Source of the DNA: an uncultured Muribaculaceae bacterium
GTDB lineage: Bacteria; Bacteroidota; Bacteroidia; Bacteroidales; Muribaculaceae
NCBI GenBank assembly: GCA_910584125.1
Contig: CAJTXU010000006.1
Location: 1-64,000 of the forward strand
Direction of reading: 5' to 3'
DNA: 64,000 bases
The notes below the pieces were generated by a model. That model searched no databases and was not told the DNA's origin. It saw nothing but the letters and a program-made list of their open reading frames with translations. The translations under genes and the position numbers were made by a program. Shown piece after piece: positions 56,484 through 64,000 of this stretch (its first letter is position 1; each line of letters starts with the position of its first letter).

Positions 56484-57335
56484 ATGGAATCTCAGAAACC
56501 AATGGCTCCCAAGCCGACAGTGGCTCCTGCAGCCAAGAAAGAGGAAAAGATCAGCAACGTTCGCGGCATCAAGAACGCGTTCATCGTGATTCTCTGCTGC
56601 GCGGCCGTAGCAGTCTGCATCTTCCTTTTCGGAATGGGTTACGGTGGCAACTTCGAGGGTGGAACAACTGAAGGACATCCCCTCAACCTCGCCGGAACAG
56701 TCTACAAGGGTGGCTTCATCGTGCCTATCCTGATGACGCTCCTCCTCACTGTGATCGTCCTCTCGATCGAGCGCTGGATCGCCCTGAGCTCGGCAACAGG
56801 CAAAGGCAACACCACTAAGTTCGTGGCCGACATCAAGGCTGACCTCGCCAAGAACGACATCGACGGCGCCATGAAGCGCTGCAAGGCTCAGAAGGGCTCG
56901 GTTGCAGCAGTGGTTTACAGCACGCTCGTGAAGTACAAAGAGATGGACGCCAACACCACCCTGAGCAAGGAGCAGAAGCTCACCACGCTCCGCAACGAGG
57001 TAGAGGAGGCAACAGCACTCGAGATGCCCGCCCTCTCGCAGAACCTCCCCATCGTGGCAACGCTCACCACACTCGGTACACTCGTCGGACTTCTCGGAAC
57101 CGTCATGGGTATGATCAAGTCGTTCCAGGCCCTCGCCGCATCCGGCTCGCCTGACTCGACAGAGCTCTCGACCGGTATCTCGGAGGCCCTCGTGAACACC
57201 GCCTTCGGTATCGCGACCGGTGCATTCGCCGTAATCTCCTACAACTTCTTCACCAACAAGATCGACAACCTCTCGTACGCTATCGACGAAATCGGTTTCT
57301 CCATCGTGGCTACATACGCTGCAACACACAAGTAA
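56484..57335 (+). CDS. exbB: MotA/TolQ/ExbB proton channel family protein
   Basis: 283 residues from MESQKPMAPKPTVAP; the upstream in-frame ATG at 56391 reads through the leader hairpin. A Pro/Lys/Ala-rich cytoplasmic N-tail, three membrane segments (about 29-50, 78-96 and 188-265 region) and the MotA/ExbB core LPIVATLTTLGTLVGLLGTVMGMI are visible. It forms the inner-membrane stator powering TonB. First gene of the cluster; exbD follows after 53 bp. Confidence 0.93.
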   Translation: MESQKPMAPKPTVAPAAKKEEKISNVRGIKNAFIVILCCAAVAVCIFLFGMGYGGNFEGGTTEGHPLNLAGTVYKGGFIVPILMTLLLTVIVLSIERWIALSSATGKGNTTKFVADIKADLAKNDIDGAMKRCKAQKGSVAAVVYSTLVKYKEMDANTTLSKEQKLTTLRNEVEEATALEMPALSQNLPIVATLTTLGTLVGLLGTVMGMIKSFQALAASGSPDSTELSTGISEALVNTAFGIATGAFAVISYNFFTNKIDNLSYAIDEIGFSIVATYAATHK

Positions 57336-57388
57336 TCTTGTGCGGACAAGCAAACTTACACACCAACCGATAAAAGTTAATAGCTAAT

Positions 57389-58114
57389 ATGGGAAGAGTA
57401 AAGATAGCAAAGAAGAGCACATTCATCGACATGACGGCGATGAGTGATGTGACCGTGCTTCTGCTTACCTTCTTCATGTTGACCTCAACCTTCCTTTCTA
57501 AGGAGCCAGCCACGGTGGTTACCCCGCCTTCCGTCTCGACGGAAAAGGTGCAGGAGACCAATGTGGTCCAGGTGCTCGTGAACCCGGAGGGTAAAGTCTG
57601 GCTGACCATGAACAATGACACCAGTGCGAACTGGAGCAACGAGAAGATGCGTATGGCGGTTCTCGACAAGGTGGCCGAGATTTACAATGAGACACATAAG
57701 AACAATCCTGTGAAATTCACGCAGGAGCAGAAGTACACATTCAGCAAACTCGGAGCCTTCGGCGTGCCTCTGGTCAAGATGGGCGAGTATCTCGACCTCA
57801 TCAACCAGCCCGAGGGCCAGACCAAGGCCGACAAATGGCTTGAAGGAGACGGCGATCCCAACCACCCGACCGGAATTCCTATCAGCTGGAACGACAACGA
57901 GGCCATGCCCAATGAGTTCCAGATGTGGATGAAGGCGATGCGTCAGAGCGACAACGAGAATCTGACACAGGCCATCAAGGACGGTACGGGTGTTGCGATC
58001 AAGGCCGACCAGAACACATCGTTTGACGTGGTCCACCTCGTGATGGACAACCTGCAGACGATTCACATGAATAAGTTTACATTATTGACAGCTCTGAAAG
58101 GAGCAGAAGAATAA
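57389..58114 (+). CDS. exbD: ExbD/TolR family protein, first copy
   Basis: 241 residues: a short N-tail, one membrane helix with the essential Asp (D20 in MTAMSDVTVLLLTFFMLTS), and a long periplasmic domain. At about 190 periplasmic residues it is larger than the roughly 140-residue E. coli ExbD. It works with ExbB and TonB. The next exbD starts 5 bp downstream. Confidence 0.92.
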   Translation: MGRVKIAKKSTFIDMTAMSDVTVLLLTFFMLTSTFLSKEPATVVTPPSVSTEKVQETNVVQVLVNPEGKVWLTMNNDTSANWSNEKMRMAVLDKVAEIYNETHKNNPVKFTQEQKYTFSKLGAFGVPLVKMGEYLDLINQPEGQTKADKWLEGDGDPNHPTGIPISWNDNEAMPNEFQMWMKAMRQSDNENLTQAIKDGTGVAIKADQNTSFDVVHLVMDNLQTIHMNKFTLLTALKGAEE

Positions 58115-58119
58115 AAGAA

Positions 58120-58896
58120 ATGGCAGAAGTTCAACAAAACTCTGGTGGCAACGGCAAGAAAGGCCAGCAGAAGAAGATGCAGATCCGCGTGGATTTCACG
58201 CCGATGGTCGACATGAACATGTTGCTTATCACGTTCTTCATGCTCTGTACGACGATGATCAAATCGCAGACGCTGACAATAGCCCTGCCCTCGAACGAGA
58301 AGGTCGACAATGTGGAGAACATGTCGCAGGCGTCCGAGGATGATGCAGTGACAATCATCATCGACGCCAAGCGCAAGACTGGCTCGATGGAGGTCGACAC
58401 TGTGAATGGAAAGGTTGTTCCGGTGGTTTACTACTACTTCGGTAAGCCCGGCGGCAAGGAAGGCCTCGGCACTGACCCCGCGCAGATTGCGGCCAACAAC
58501 AACCTCCAGGAATCCGAATTCCTTGGCAACGACGAGAAGACTGGTCAGGCCCGCGGCATCCGCGGGATCATTCAGGAGCGTAACAAGGATGTCCTCACTG
58601 AAGTCAAAAAGCTGAAGGAGAAATATGCCAACGGCGGCTTCGGTAGCCTCGAGACTAAAGAGGGTCGTGAAAAGGCCCAGATCGCTTACGACGAGGCAGC
58701 GTCGAAAGTCAGAAAAGACGAGAACTTGAAGAAACCGGTGATCATCATCAAGTCCACGCCCGAGGCTTCGTTCGGAAGTCTGGTGTCGGTGCTCGACGAG
58801 ATGCAGATCAACTCGATCTCCAAGTATCAGATCGATAACATGACCAAGGCCGATTCTGTTATGGTGATCGATTATCAGAACCGTCATCATAAGTAA
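58120..58896 (+). CDS. exbD: ExbD/TolR family protein, second copy
   Basis: 258 residues with a Gly/Asn/Lys-rich N-tail, membrane helix VDFTPMVDMNMLLITFFML (Asp D31), and a larger periplasmic domain with a long charged insertion (about 110-200) before the final beta-alpha part (VIIIKSTPEASFGSLVSVLD). The two ExbD copies are divergent outside the membrane helix, suggesting an ExbB-ExbD1-ExbD2 motor rather than a homodimer; that is inference. Confidence 0.92.
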   Translation: MAEVQQNSGGNGKKGQQKKMQIRVDFTPMVDMNMLLITFFMLCTTMIKSQTLTIALPSNEKVDNVENMSQASEDDAVTIIIDAKRKTGSMEVDTVNGKVVPVVYYYFGKPGGKEGLGTDPAQIAANNNLQESEFLGNDEKTGQARGIRGIIQERNKDVLTEVKKLKEKYANGGFGSLETKEGREKAQIAYDEAASKVRKDENLKKPVIIIKSTPEASFGSLVSVLDEMQINSISKYQIDNMTKADSVMVIDYQNRHHK

Positions 58897-58932
58897 TGTT
58901 GGATTTATTAACCTTTAAAGCAGAAATTCAGA

Positions 58933-59808
58933 ATGGCTAAAAGAAATGTAGATCTGACATCAGCGGAATGGCGTAACCTTATATTTGCCGACAAGAACAA
59001 GGAATTCGGCGCCTATACCCTTCGCGCGCAGAGCGACAAGCGTCACAATATGGCGTTCCTCTACATGCTCGTGGGTCTGGCGGTGGTTGTGATCCTTGTG
59101 CTCTGCTGGAGCAAGTATTCGGCATATCGCGATGAGCAGCGCGCTCTCGCGCTGCAGGAGCAGAGAGAGCAGATGATGGCTCAGGCCGCCATGCAGGAGG
59201 CCGAGGAAACTCCCGAAGAGGAGGAGCCTGAAGAGCAGAAATTCGAGCAGCCTGAGATCGAAGTGCCCGAAGAGGTGCTTGCGACCGTGCAGGTGACTCA
59301 GATCGCCATCGTCGAGGCCGACAAGGTCAAGAACGAGGTGATGGATATGGAGACTCAGAAGGAAGACAACACCGCACGTGGCGTCGTGACCCAGGAGGGT
59401 AGCGACGATGCCGACAAGTTCAAGGCGGTCCAGGAGCAGGTTGTCGTCAAGGAGCCCGAGCCCGAGGTCGTTAAGCCCAAGGAGGAGGAAATCTTCGTTG
59501 CCGTCGAGCAGCAGGCTGAATTCCCCGGCGGTCAGGCGGCCCTCATGAAGTGGCTCAGCAACAATATCCGCTATCCGGAGTCGGCTCAGCAGAATGACAT
59601 CCAGGGCCGCGTGGTCGTGAAGTTCGTCGTCGAGAAGGACGGTTCGATTGGCCAGGCCACAATCGCCAAGGGTGTCGACAAGGACCTTGACCGCGAGGCC
59701 ATCCGCGTGGTCAAGAAGATGCCCAGGTGGCAGCCCGGCAAGAACAACGGCGTCGCCGTTCGAAGCTACTTCACGCTGCCCGTGACATTTAAACTTCAGA
59801 ATCAATAA
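58933..59808 (+). CDS. tonB: TonB family energy transducer
   Basis: 291 residues: a long cytoplasmic N-part (MAKRNVDLTSAEWRNLIFADK), one membrane helix (41-59), then an acidic Glu/Pro/Gln-rich periplasmic spacer (about 70-195). The TonB C-terminal domain (about 200-291) has FPGGQAALMKWLSNNIRYPE, then IQGRVVVKFVVEKDGSIG. It couples the proton gradient to outer-membrane transporters. A terminator follows at 59831-59861. Confidence 0.93.
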   Translation: MAKRNVDLTSAEWRNLIFADKNKEFGAYTLRAQSDKRHNMAFLYMLVGLAVVVILVLCWSKYSAYRDEQRALALQEQREQMMAQAAMQEAEETPEEEEPEEQKFEQPEIEVPEEVLATVQVTQIAIVEADKVKNEVMDMETQKEDNTARGVVTQEGSDDADKFKAVQEQVVVKEPEPEVVKPKEEEIFVAVEQQAEFPGGQAALMKWLSNNIRYPESAQQNDIQGRVVVKFVVEKDGSIGQATIAKGVDKDLDREAIRVVKKMPRWQPGKNNGVAVRSYFTLPVTFKLQNQ

Positions 59809-59830
59809 TTGAGATTCCTATAATTTGGGA

Positions 59831-59861
59831 GAGGAGGGTCATATCGATCCTCCTCTTTTTT
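59831..59861 (+). terminator. Intrinsic terminator after tonB
   Basis: GAGGAGG (59831-59837) pairs with CCTCCTC (59849-59855), with inner pairs extending the stem, then TTTTTT. It splits the cluster into exbB-tonB and a downstream part, although read-through is possible. The rest of the gap to 60001 is GC-rich with no clear signal. Confidence 0.85.
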
Positions 59862-60001
59862 CAGTTGCACGCGGTCGCGGTTTCCGCGCCGTGCGTCGCT
59901 GAACTTATAGGGCGCATTATTGTTAAAATATTAAAAGAAACAAAAACGAACCGACCGGGCCGGGCCACAGCCCCGGGCAGCCGGTGTAAAACAGACAAGT
60001 T

Positions 60002-60214
60002 ATGAAAGGGAACGAAAATTACGGGGGCGGTGCTCCCAGAGGCGCGAGACTCGCGTTCGGCATTCTGATGATATTGGTCTATGTCGGTATCGGCATTCTC
60101 CTGATTCTTAATAGAACAATCATCCCCAACACTGCTATCAGCTGTGTCATCGGCGGTCTGCTATGCGCATACGGCGTGTGGAGGGCTGTGCGGCTCTATA
60201 AAGGCTGGAACTGA
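60002..60214 (+). CDS. Small membrane protein in the tonB-pstS interval
   Basis: 70 residues with a Gly-rich N-tail (MKGNENYGGGAPRGARL) and two membrane segments (about 17-36 and 42-62). I do not recognise a named family. Its place between tonB and the PstS-like gene (45 bp before the latter) suggests a helper of the same system. Confidence 0.65.
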   Translation: MKGNENYGGGAPRGARLAFGILMILVYVGIGILLILNRTIIPNTAISCVIGGLLCAYGVWRAVRLYKGWN

Positions 60215-60259
60215 CGTCTGGCGGCAAACATCCGAATGGTTCGGCTAAAACATACTGAC

Positions 60260-61264
60260 ATGAAAATTCTACAATATGTAGTGATAGGACTCTCGGCCCT
60301 CGTGGGGCTGGGAGCCGTGTCGTGCGGACAGGTGAAGCGTGGCGAGTATGCCAAGGGCAGCGGCACGATCTTCTGCGACGACGGGTTCAAGAACATCCTC
60401 GACGAGGAGATCGACGTGTTCGAGTTCTCGTATCCCGGGTCGTCGATCATACCGTTCTACGTCAGCGAGCAGGAGGCGATCGACACCCTTCTCTCCGATG
60501 GCTCGGACGCCATAATCGTGACGCGCGAGCTCACCAAGGACCAGCGCGAATACATGAAGACGAAGTTCAAGAAGATAGTCCGCACGCATTGCATCGCCGT
60601 CGACGCCGTGGCGCTGATCGCCAACAAGGACAACAACGTCACGACGCTCTCGATGCAGGAGATTGGCGACATACTCAACGGCAAGATCACGAAGTGGAGC
60701 CAGCTGGCCGGCAACGACACGGCGACGATCAAGCTCGTGTTCGACAACGCCGGGAGCTCGACCGTAAGCTATATGCGCGAGAAGTTCCTGCCCGAGGGGA
60801 GGAAGATGTCGGACAACCCCAACGCATACGCGCAGAAGAACAACGCCTCGGTGTTCGACATAGTGAAGAAAGACCGCGACGCGCTCGGCATCATCAGCGT
60901 AAGCTGGCTCGGCGACGACCTTAGCGCGGCCCGTAAGGTGCCCGTCGACAAGCGATACGAAGACTATAAGAACGAGAACGACACCGTGGCCACCAACCTC
61001 ACCACGGAGGTGAGCATCATCAAGGTCAGCAACCCCACGCAGGACAACGACTTCAACCCCGTCGCCTACAAGCCGTATCAGGTCTATATCAACTCGGGCG
61101 AATATCCGCTGTTCCGCAAGGTATACATGATTACCACGGCCCCGAAGTCGTCGGTGGTCAACAGCTTCTATATGTTCGTCACCGGTTTCGCGGGGCAGAA
61201 GATCATCTCGAAGACGGGCATCCTACCATACCACATGAACGCGCGCGTGGTCGAGCTGAAATGA
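60260..61264 (+). CDS. pstS: PstS-like substrate-binding lipoprotein
   Basis: 334 residues from MKILQYVVIG at 60260; an in-frame ATG eight codons upstream would put charged residues before the signal. The lipoprotein signal ends LGAVSCGQ. The PBP-like domain matches phosphate-binding PstS (DAIIVTRELTKDQREY, then IGDILNGKITKWSQLAGND and DNAGSSTVSYMRE). No pstCAB or phoU genes are nearby, so it may serve the TonB system as an anion receptor or sensor rather than an ABC importer. Confidence 0.85.
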   Translation: MKILQYVVIGLSALVGLGAVSCGQVKRGEYAKGSGTIFCDDGFKNILDEEIDVFEFSYPGSSIIPFYVSEQEAIDTLLSDGSDAIIVTRELTKDQREYMKTKFKKIVRTHCIAVDAVALIANKDNNVTTLSMQEIGDILNGKITKWSQLAGNDTATIKLVFDNAGSSTVSYMREKFLPEGRKMSDNPNAYAQKNNASVFDIVKKDRDALGIISVSWLGDDLSAARKVPVDKRYEDYKNENDTVATNLTTEVSIIKVSNPTQDNDFNPVAYKPYQVYINSGEYPLFRKVYMITTAPKSSVVNSFYMFVTGFAGQKIISKTGILPYHMNARVVELK

Positions 61265-61492
61265 CACGACGCGACGCCCAATGCGAAAATAGGATAAAAA
61301 TTAGTGAATAAAGTGCTGCCGGCTTGATAAACCGACGGCACTTAATACAATCTAAAAGGCAAATCCTCGTTAAAACGAAAGGCCCCGGGACCGCGGAGCG
61401 TGACCGACGTCGCTGCGCCGGCGCCGAGGCCGGAGATGCAGGGATTTGCCCGGGCAAGTAGACAACAAAGGAAAACAGTAAACATATACGAT

Positions 61493-63160
61493 ATGAAATT
61501 TAAAGGAATTTTTGCACTCTGTCTGGCAGGCGTGTCGATGACCGCGATGGCCCAGACTCATGTAGACGGCGAGGAATACTACAAGGCCGACCAGCTTGAG
61601 AATGCCAAGGACCTTCTGAAGCGCAGCCTCTCGAATCCTCAGACCGACAAGGCCGTCAGCGACTACTATCTCGGACTCATCGCGTTCGAGGAGGGTAAGG
61701 ACTCTGAGGCCGCCAACTATTTCAGCCAGGGTATCTCGGCCAATCCCGAATATGCCTACAACTATGTGGGCCAGGGGCTGCTGAAGCTGAAGGCCGGCGA
61801 CCAGAAGGGCGCCGAGGAGCTCTTCAAGACAGCCGACAAGAACTCCAAGAAGGATGCGTCGCTCCAGATCGCCATAGCCCGCGCCTACGACCGTGTCGAT
61901 CCCGTCCGCTACGAGAAGCAGATCACGAAGCAGGTGGAGAAGGCCCGCAAGTTCAATATGGAGAACCCCGACATCTACATCTTCGAGGGCGACCAGTTCA
62001 AGGATCAGGTGAAGAACGCCGACCAGTCGCTGGCCAACACGCTCGTCGGCAAGGCGGCCGGTATGTACGAGATGGCGGCCAACTACGACAAGAACGCGAC
62101 GGCGGCCTACGTGAAGTATGCCAACCTCTTCACGATGGTCAACCCCGACTACGCAATCAAGATGCTCAACAATCTGCTCAGCGTGAACCCCGCGTCGGCG
62201 CTCGGACAGCGTGAGCTCGCCAACGCATACTACAACAAGAAGGATTACGCCAACGCCGCGAAGCAGTATGCCGCATACGTTCAGAACCCCAGTCACTTCA
62301 AGAGCGACGAGAGCCGCTACGCCTTCCTGCTCTTCTACGGTCAGGACTTCAATAACGGCTATGACTACGCGTCGAAGCTGCTCGCCGAGGATCCCTCGAA
62401 CTTCACCGCCCAGCGTTATCAGTTCATGAACGCCGCCCAGATCAAGGAGATGAAAGACCAGCTTCTTCCGATGGCCGAGGCGCTCTACGCGGCCCACAAG
62501 GCGAATCCCGACAAGAACAAGTTCGCCGCCATCGACTACACGCTGATCGCGGCCGAGCTCACCGACGCCAAGCGTCCCGCCGAGGCAGTGGCGGTGCTCG
62601 AGGAGGGTATCAAGGATATCCCCGACAACCTGAACTTCTACAAGCAGCTCGCGAACGTATATGTCGACGAGAACGACCTCGCCAAGGCGTCCGACACATA
62701 TGCGCTCTATCTCGCCAAGAACGACGAGGCCGGATACAACGACTTCGTACAGCAGGCGCTCTACGCATACTTCGCAGGCGCTCAGAATCTGCAGGCCGAT
62801 CCCGCCAAGTCGCAGAAATACCTCGGCATCGCCTCCGAGTACGCCACAAAGGCCTCGAACATGGCCGAGAACCAGTACAAGCCCGTGAAGATCCTCGGCG
62901 ACATAGCGATCGCCCAGGCTCCCAACGACGAGGCCCGCAAGTCGGCCGGCCAGCCCCTCTACGAGAAGGCCATCGTCCTGCTCGAGAACTCGGCCGATCC
63001 CTCGCGCTACACGTCGGACGCGAAGTCCATCTACAGCTACCTCGGCAACTATTATGTGGGCAAGGACAACATCGCCAAGGCAAAGGAATACTTCAACAAG
63101 TATCTCCAGCTCGCCCCCAACGACGAGGCCGTCCGCGACTACGTCTCGAAACTGAAATAA
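61493..63160 (+). CDS. Large periplasmic TPR-repeat protein
   Basis: 555 residues from MKFKGIFALCLAGVSMTAMAQ (signal peptide); an in-frame ATG 93 bp upstream lacks it. The mature protein is a string of TPR hairpins (for example VSDYYLGLIAFEEGKDSEAANYF, then PASALGQRELANAYYNKKDY), perhaps ten or more. It is probably a scaffold in the envelope. It follows the PstS-like gene by 228 bp; that gap holds an imperfect hairpin at 61312-61351 with no U-tract and otherwise nothing I can assign. Confidence 0.85.
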   Translation: MKFKGIFALCLAGVSMTAMAQTHVDGEEYYKADQLENAKDLLKRSLSNPQTDKAVSDYYLGLIAFEEGKDSEAANYFSQGISANPEYAYNYVGQGLLKLKAGDQKGAEELFKTADKNSKKDASLQIAIARAYDRVDPVRYEKQITKQVEKARKFNMENPDIYIFEGDQFKDQVKNADQSLANTLVGKAAGMYEMAANYDKNATAAYVKYANLFTMVNPDYAIKMLNNLLSVNPASALGQRELANAYYNKKDYANAAKQYAAYVQNPSHFKSDESRYAFLLFYGQDFNNGYDYASKLLAEDPSNFTAQRYQFMNAAQIKEMKDQLLPMAEALYAAHKANPDKNKFAAIDYTLIAAELTDAKRPAEAVAVLEEGIKDIPDNLNFYKQLANVYVDENDLAKASDTYALYLAKNDEAGYNDFVQQALYAYFAGAQNLQADPAKSQKYLGIASEYATKASNMAENQYKPVKILGDIAIAQAPNDEARKSAGQPLYEKAIVLLENSADPSRYTSDAKSIYSYLGNYYVGKDNIAKAKEYFNKYLQLAPNDEAVRDYVSKLK

Positions 63161-63191
63161 GCCAGACAAATAGCCGTTATTCTCTTAGTAG

Positions 63192-63224
63192 GTGCACCGC
63201 TCAGTTAGAGTGGTGCACTTTCTT
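63192..63224 (+). terminator. Intrinsic terminator after the TPR gene
   Basis: An 11-bp stem GTGCACCGCTC/GAGTGGTGCAC (63192-63202 with 63208-63218, one wobble) followed by TTTCTTATT. It closes the TonB-related cluster. Confidence 0.85.
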
Positions 63225-63250
63225 ATTATCAAGCTTCAACTGCAAACAAA

Positions 63251-63955
63251 ATGTTTGTCAGATACAAGAACACTGAAGGTGCTTCAATCTATGAACCGGA
63301 CAAGCCCTACAATGAGCAGGTTCAGATCGGCCGTCAATGGATCGAGGGTTCGGAAATAGTCAATTCGAGGGAGTACATGGTTGTGTGGAATGAGAGTAAG
63401 GGTATATTGGGGACATTTACTGGTAAGTCAGCTTATATAAGAAAAAGCGGAGACAAAATCTACGCAATAGTTCCCGAAAGACTTGACATCGGCGAATTTC
63501 TTCTGTATGACTTTTCTCTTGCTCCCGGAGAATTCGTGATCACTATGCCATATGGCGGAGGTCAGGGTTTCCCTTATCTGGATCCTTTTCATTTCTATTG
63601 TGACGGGATTGAACTGATAAATTCAGAAGGCATGGATTTTGAAAGCATGGAGGTTAATGTTGTGAACCCCAGAGATGGTAACCCCGGCTCTTCGATACGA
63701 TGGATTAAAGGAATCGGTAGCGAGTGCGGTCTGCTGCGTAACTATAATGGCAGCCGGTTCAGAATCTTCAAGGTTTATCACAACGGCGAGCTTGTTTATT
63801 CCGTTCCAGACCCCTATTCGTTATCAGTTGACGGAGTAATTGAGGATAATTGCAATCAAGGCGACAGTAAAATTTATGACCTCAACGGCCGCGAAGTCAG
63901 AGAAGGCTCAAAAGGGCTTTTCATACGGAACGGAAAGAAGATAATTGTCCGTTAA
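63251..63955 (+). CDS. Protein with a degenerate T9SS-like tail but no signal peptide
   Basis: 234 residues. The C-terminal 27 residues (SKIYDLNGREVREG, then GLFIRNGKKIIVR) are a short but typical T9SS type A sorting pattern. The N-terminus MFVRYKNTEGASIYEPDK has no signal peptide and begins inside what looks like a beta-rich fold, so the gene may be a 5'-truncated copy of a larger secreted protein, or the true start may be missed. Codons are visibly more AT-rich than in all neighbours, suggesting recent arrival. The middle is unrecognised. Only 45 bases follow before the window ends. Confidence 0.65.
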   Translation: MFVRYKNTEGASIYEPDKPYNEQVQIGRQWIEGSEIVNSREYMVVWNESKGILGTFTGKSAYIRKSGDKIYAIVPERLDIGEFLLYDFSLAPGEFVITMPYGGGQGFPYLDPFHFYCDGIELINSEGMDFESMEVNVVNPRDGNPGSSIRWIKGIGSECGLLRNYNGSRFRIFKVYHNGELVYSVPDPYSLSVDGVIEDNCNQGDSKIYDLNGREVREGSKGLFIRNGKKIIVR

Positions 63956-64000
63956 AGAAATCCAAGCTTGAAACAGACGTCCTAAGAGAAAAGAATATCG

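Noticed and set aside
61312..61351. Hairpin AGTGCTGCCG/CGACGGCACT after the PstS-like gene as a terminator
   Set aside because: The stem has a mismatch and a wobble, and no U-tract follows; read-through into the TPR gene is more likely.

Overview
The window is about 64 kb of dense, GC-rich bacterial chromosome. It reads as a Bacteroidota (Bacteroidales) genome, perhaps Muribaculaceae or a close relative. Supporting signs are the TAnnTTTG -7 promoter motif before many genes, almost no Shine-Dalgarno sequences, a type B ribosomal protein L31, a long C-terminal tail on S16, a type IX secretion (T9SS) sorting tail, an OstA-like/SurA/MutL gene string, and a BioG-BioC fusion. The family placement is inference; the phylum and order are well supported. 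I found no tRNA, rRNA or CRISPR array.

Layout. 1-330: the end of an IS110-type transposase followed by a heptamer repeat array. 0.5-2.2 kb: an AspT/YidE-type transporter. 2.3-7 kb (minus): a biotin-dependent carboxyltransferase subunit with two biotinyl domains, rpmE2 and ettA. 7-10.7 kb (minus): def, a class A PBP and a flavin reductase. 10.8-15.5 kb (minus): tig, clpP, clpX and a TPR protein, a proteostasis unit. 15.5-19.6 kb (minus): yicC, gmk, nadD, a DUF5063 gene and an M18 aminopeptidase in one tight operon. 19.7-21.5 kb (minus): a phosphohexomutase, divergent from recQ (21.7-23.9 kb, plus). 24-32.2 kb (plus): three periplasmic SurA/parvulin-type proteins, an OstA/LptA-like protein and mutL. 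32.4-37.7 kb (minus): a GH77 glucanotransferase with two CBM20 domains and a B12-dependent ribonucleotide reductase. 37.9-42.7 kb (minus): a membrane protein, then an envelope operon of TlpA-like thioredoxin, DUF6029 beta-barrel, Omp28-like lipoprotein and a small T9SS cargo. 42.8-46.9 kb: fructose-bisphosphatase class III, divergent from a DAHP synthase/chorismate mutase that leads into two tandem FdtA-like cupins. 47-52.2 kb: a DcaP-like barrel, BioG-BioC, a DUF4250 gene between two heptamer repeat arrays, rpsP and prfA. 52.2-54.6 kb (minus): an AmgK-type sugar kinase fused to a RapZ C-terminal domain, followed by MurU. 54.8-56 kb: pgk. 56.4-63.2 kb (plus): exbB, two exbD, tonB, a small membrane protein, a PstS-like lipoprotein and a large TPR protein. 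The last gene is a small AT-richer protein with a degenerate T9SS-like tail and no signal peptide.

Most of the window is core housekeeping. The most unusual points are: (i) the fused amino-sugar kinase/RapZ-CTD beside MurU, which suggests feedback between cell-wall sugar recycling and amino-sugar sensing; (ii) a 17-base poly-C/G run inside one arm of the rpmE2 terminator; (iii) three unrelated 7-bp-period repeat arrays, two of them bracketing one tiny gene; (iv) the doubled biotinyl domain; (v) the tandem ketoisomerase-like cupins with different active-site histidines; and (vi) a polypurine/polypyrimidine leader upstream of the kinase fusion. I could run no searches, so family calls rest on motifs read by eye.
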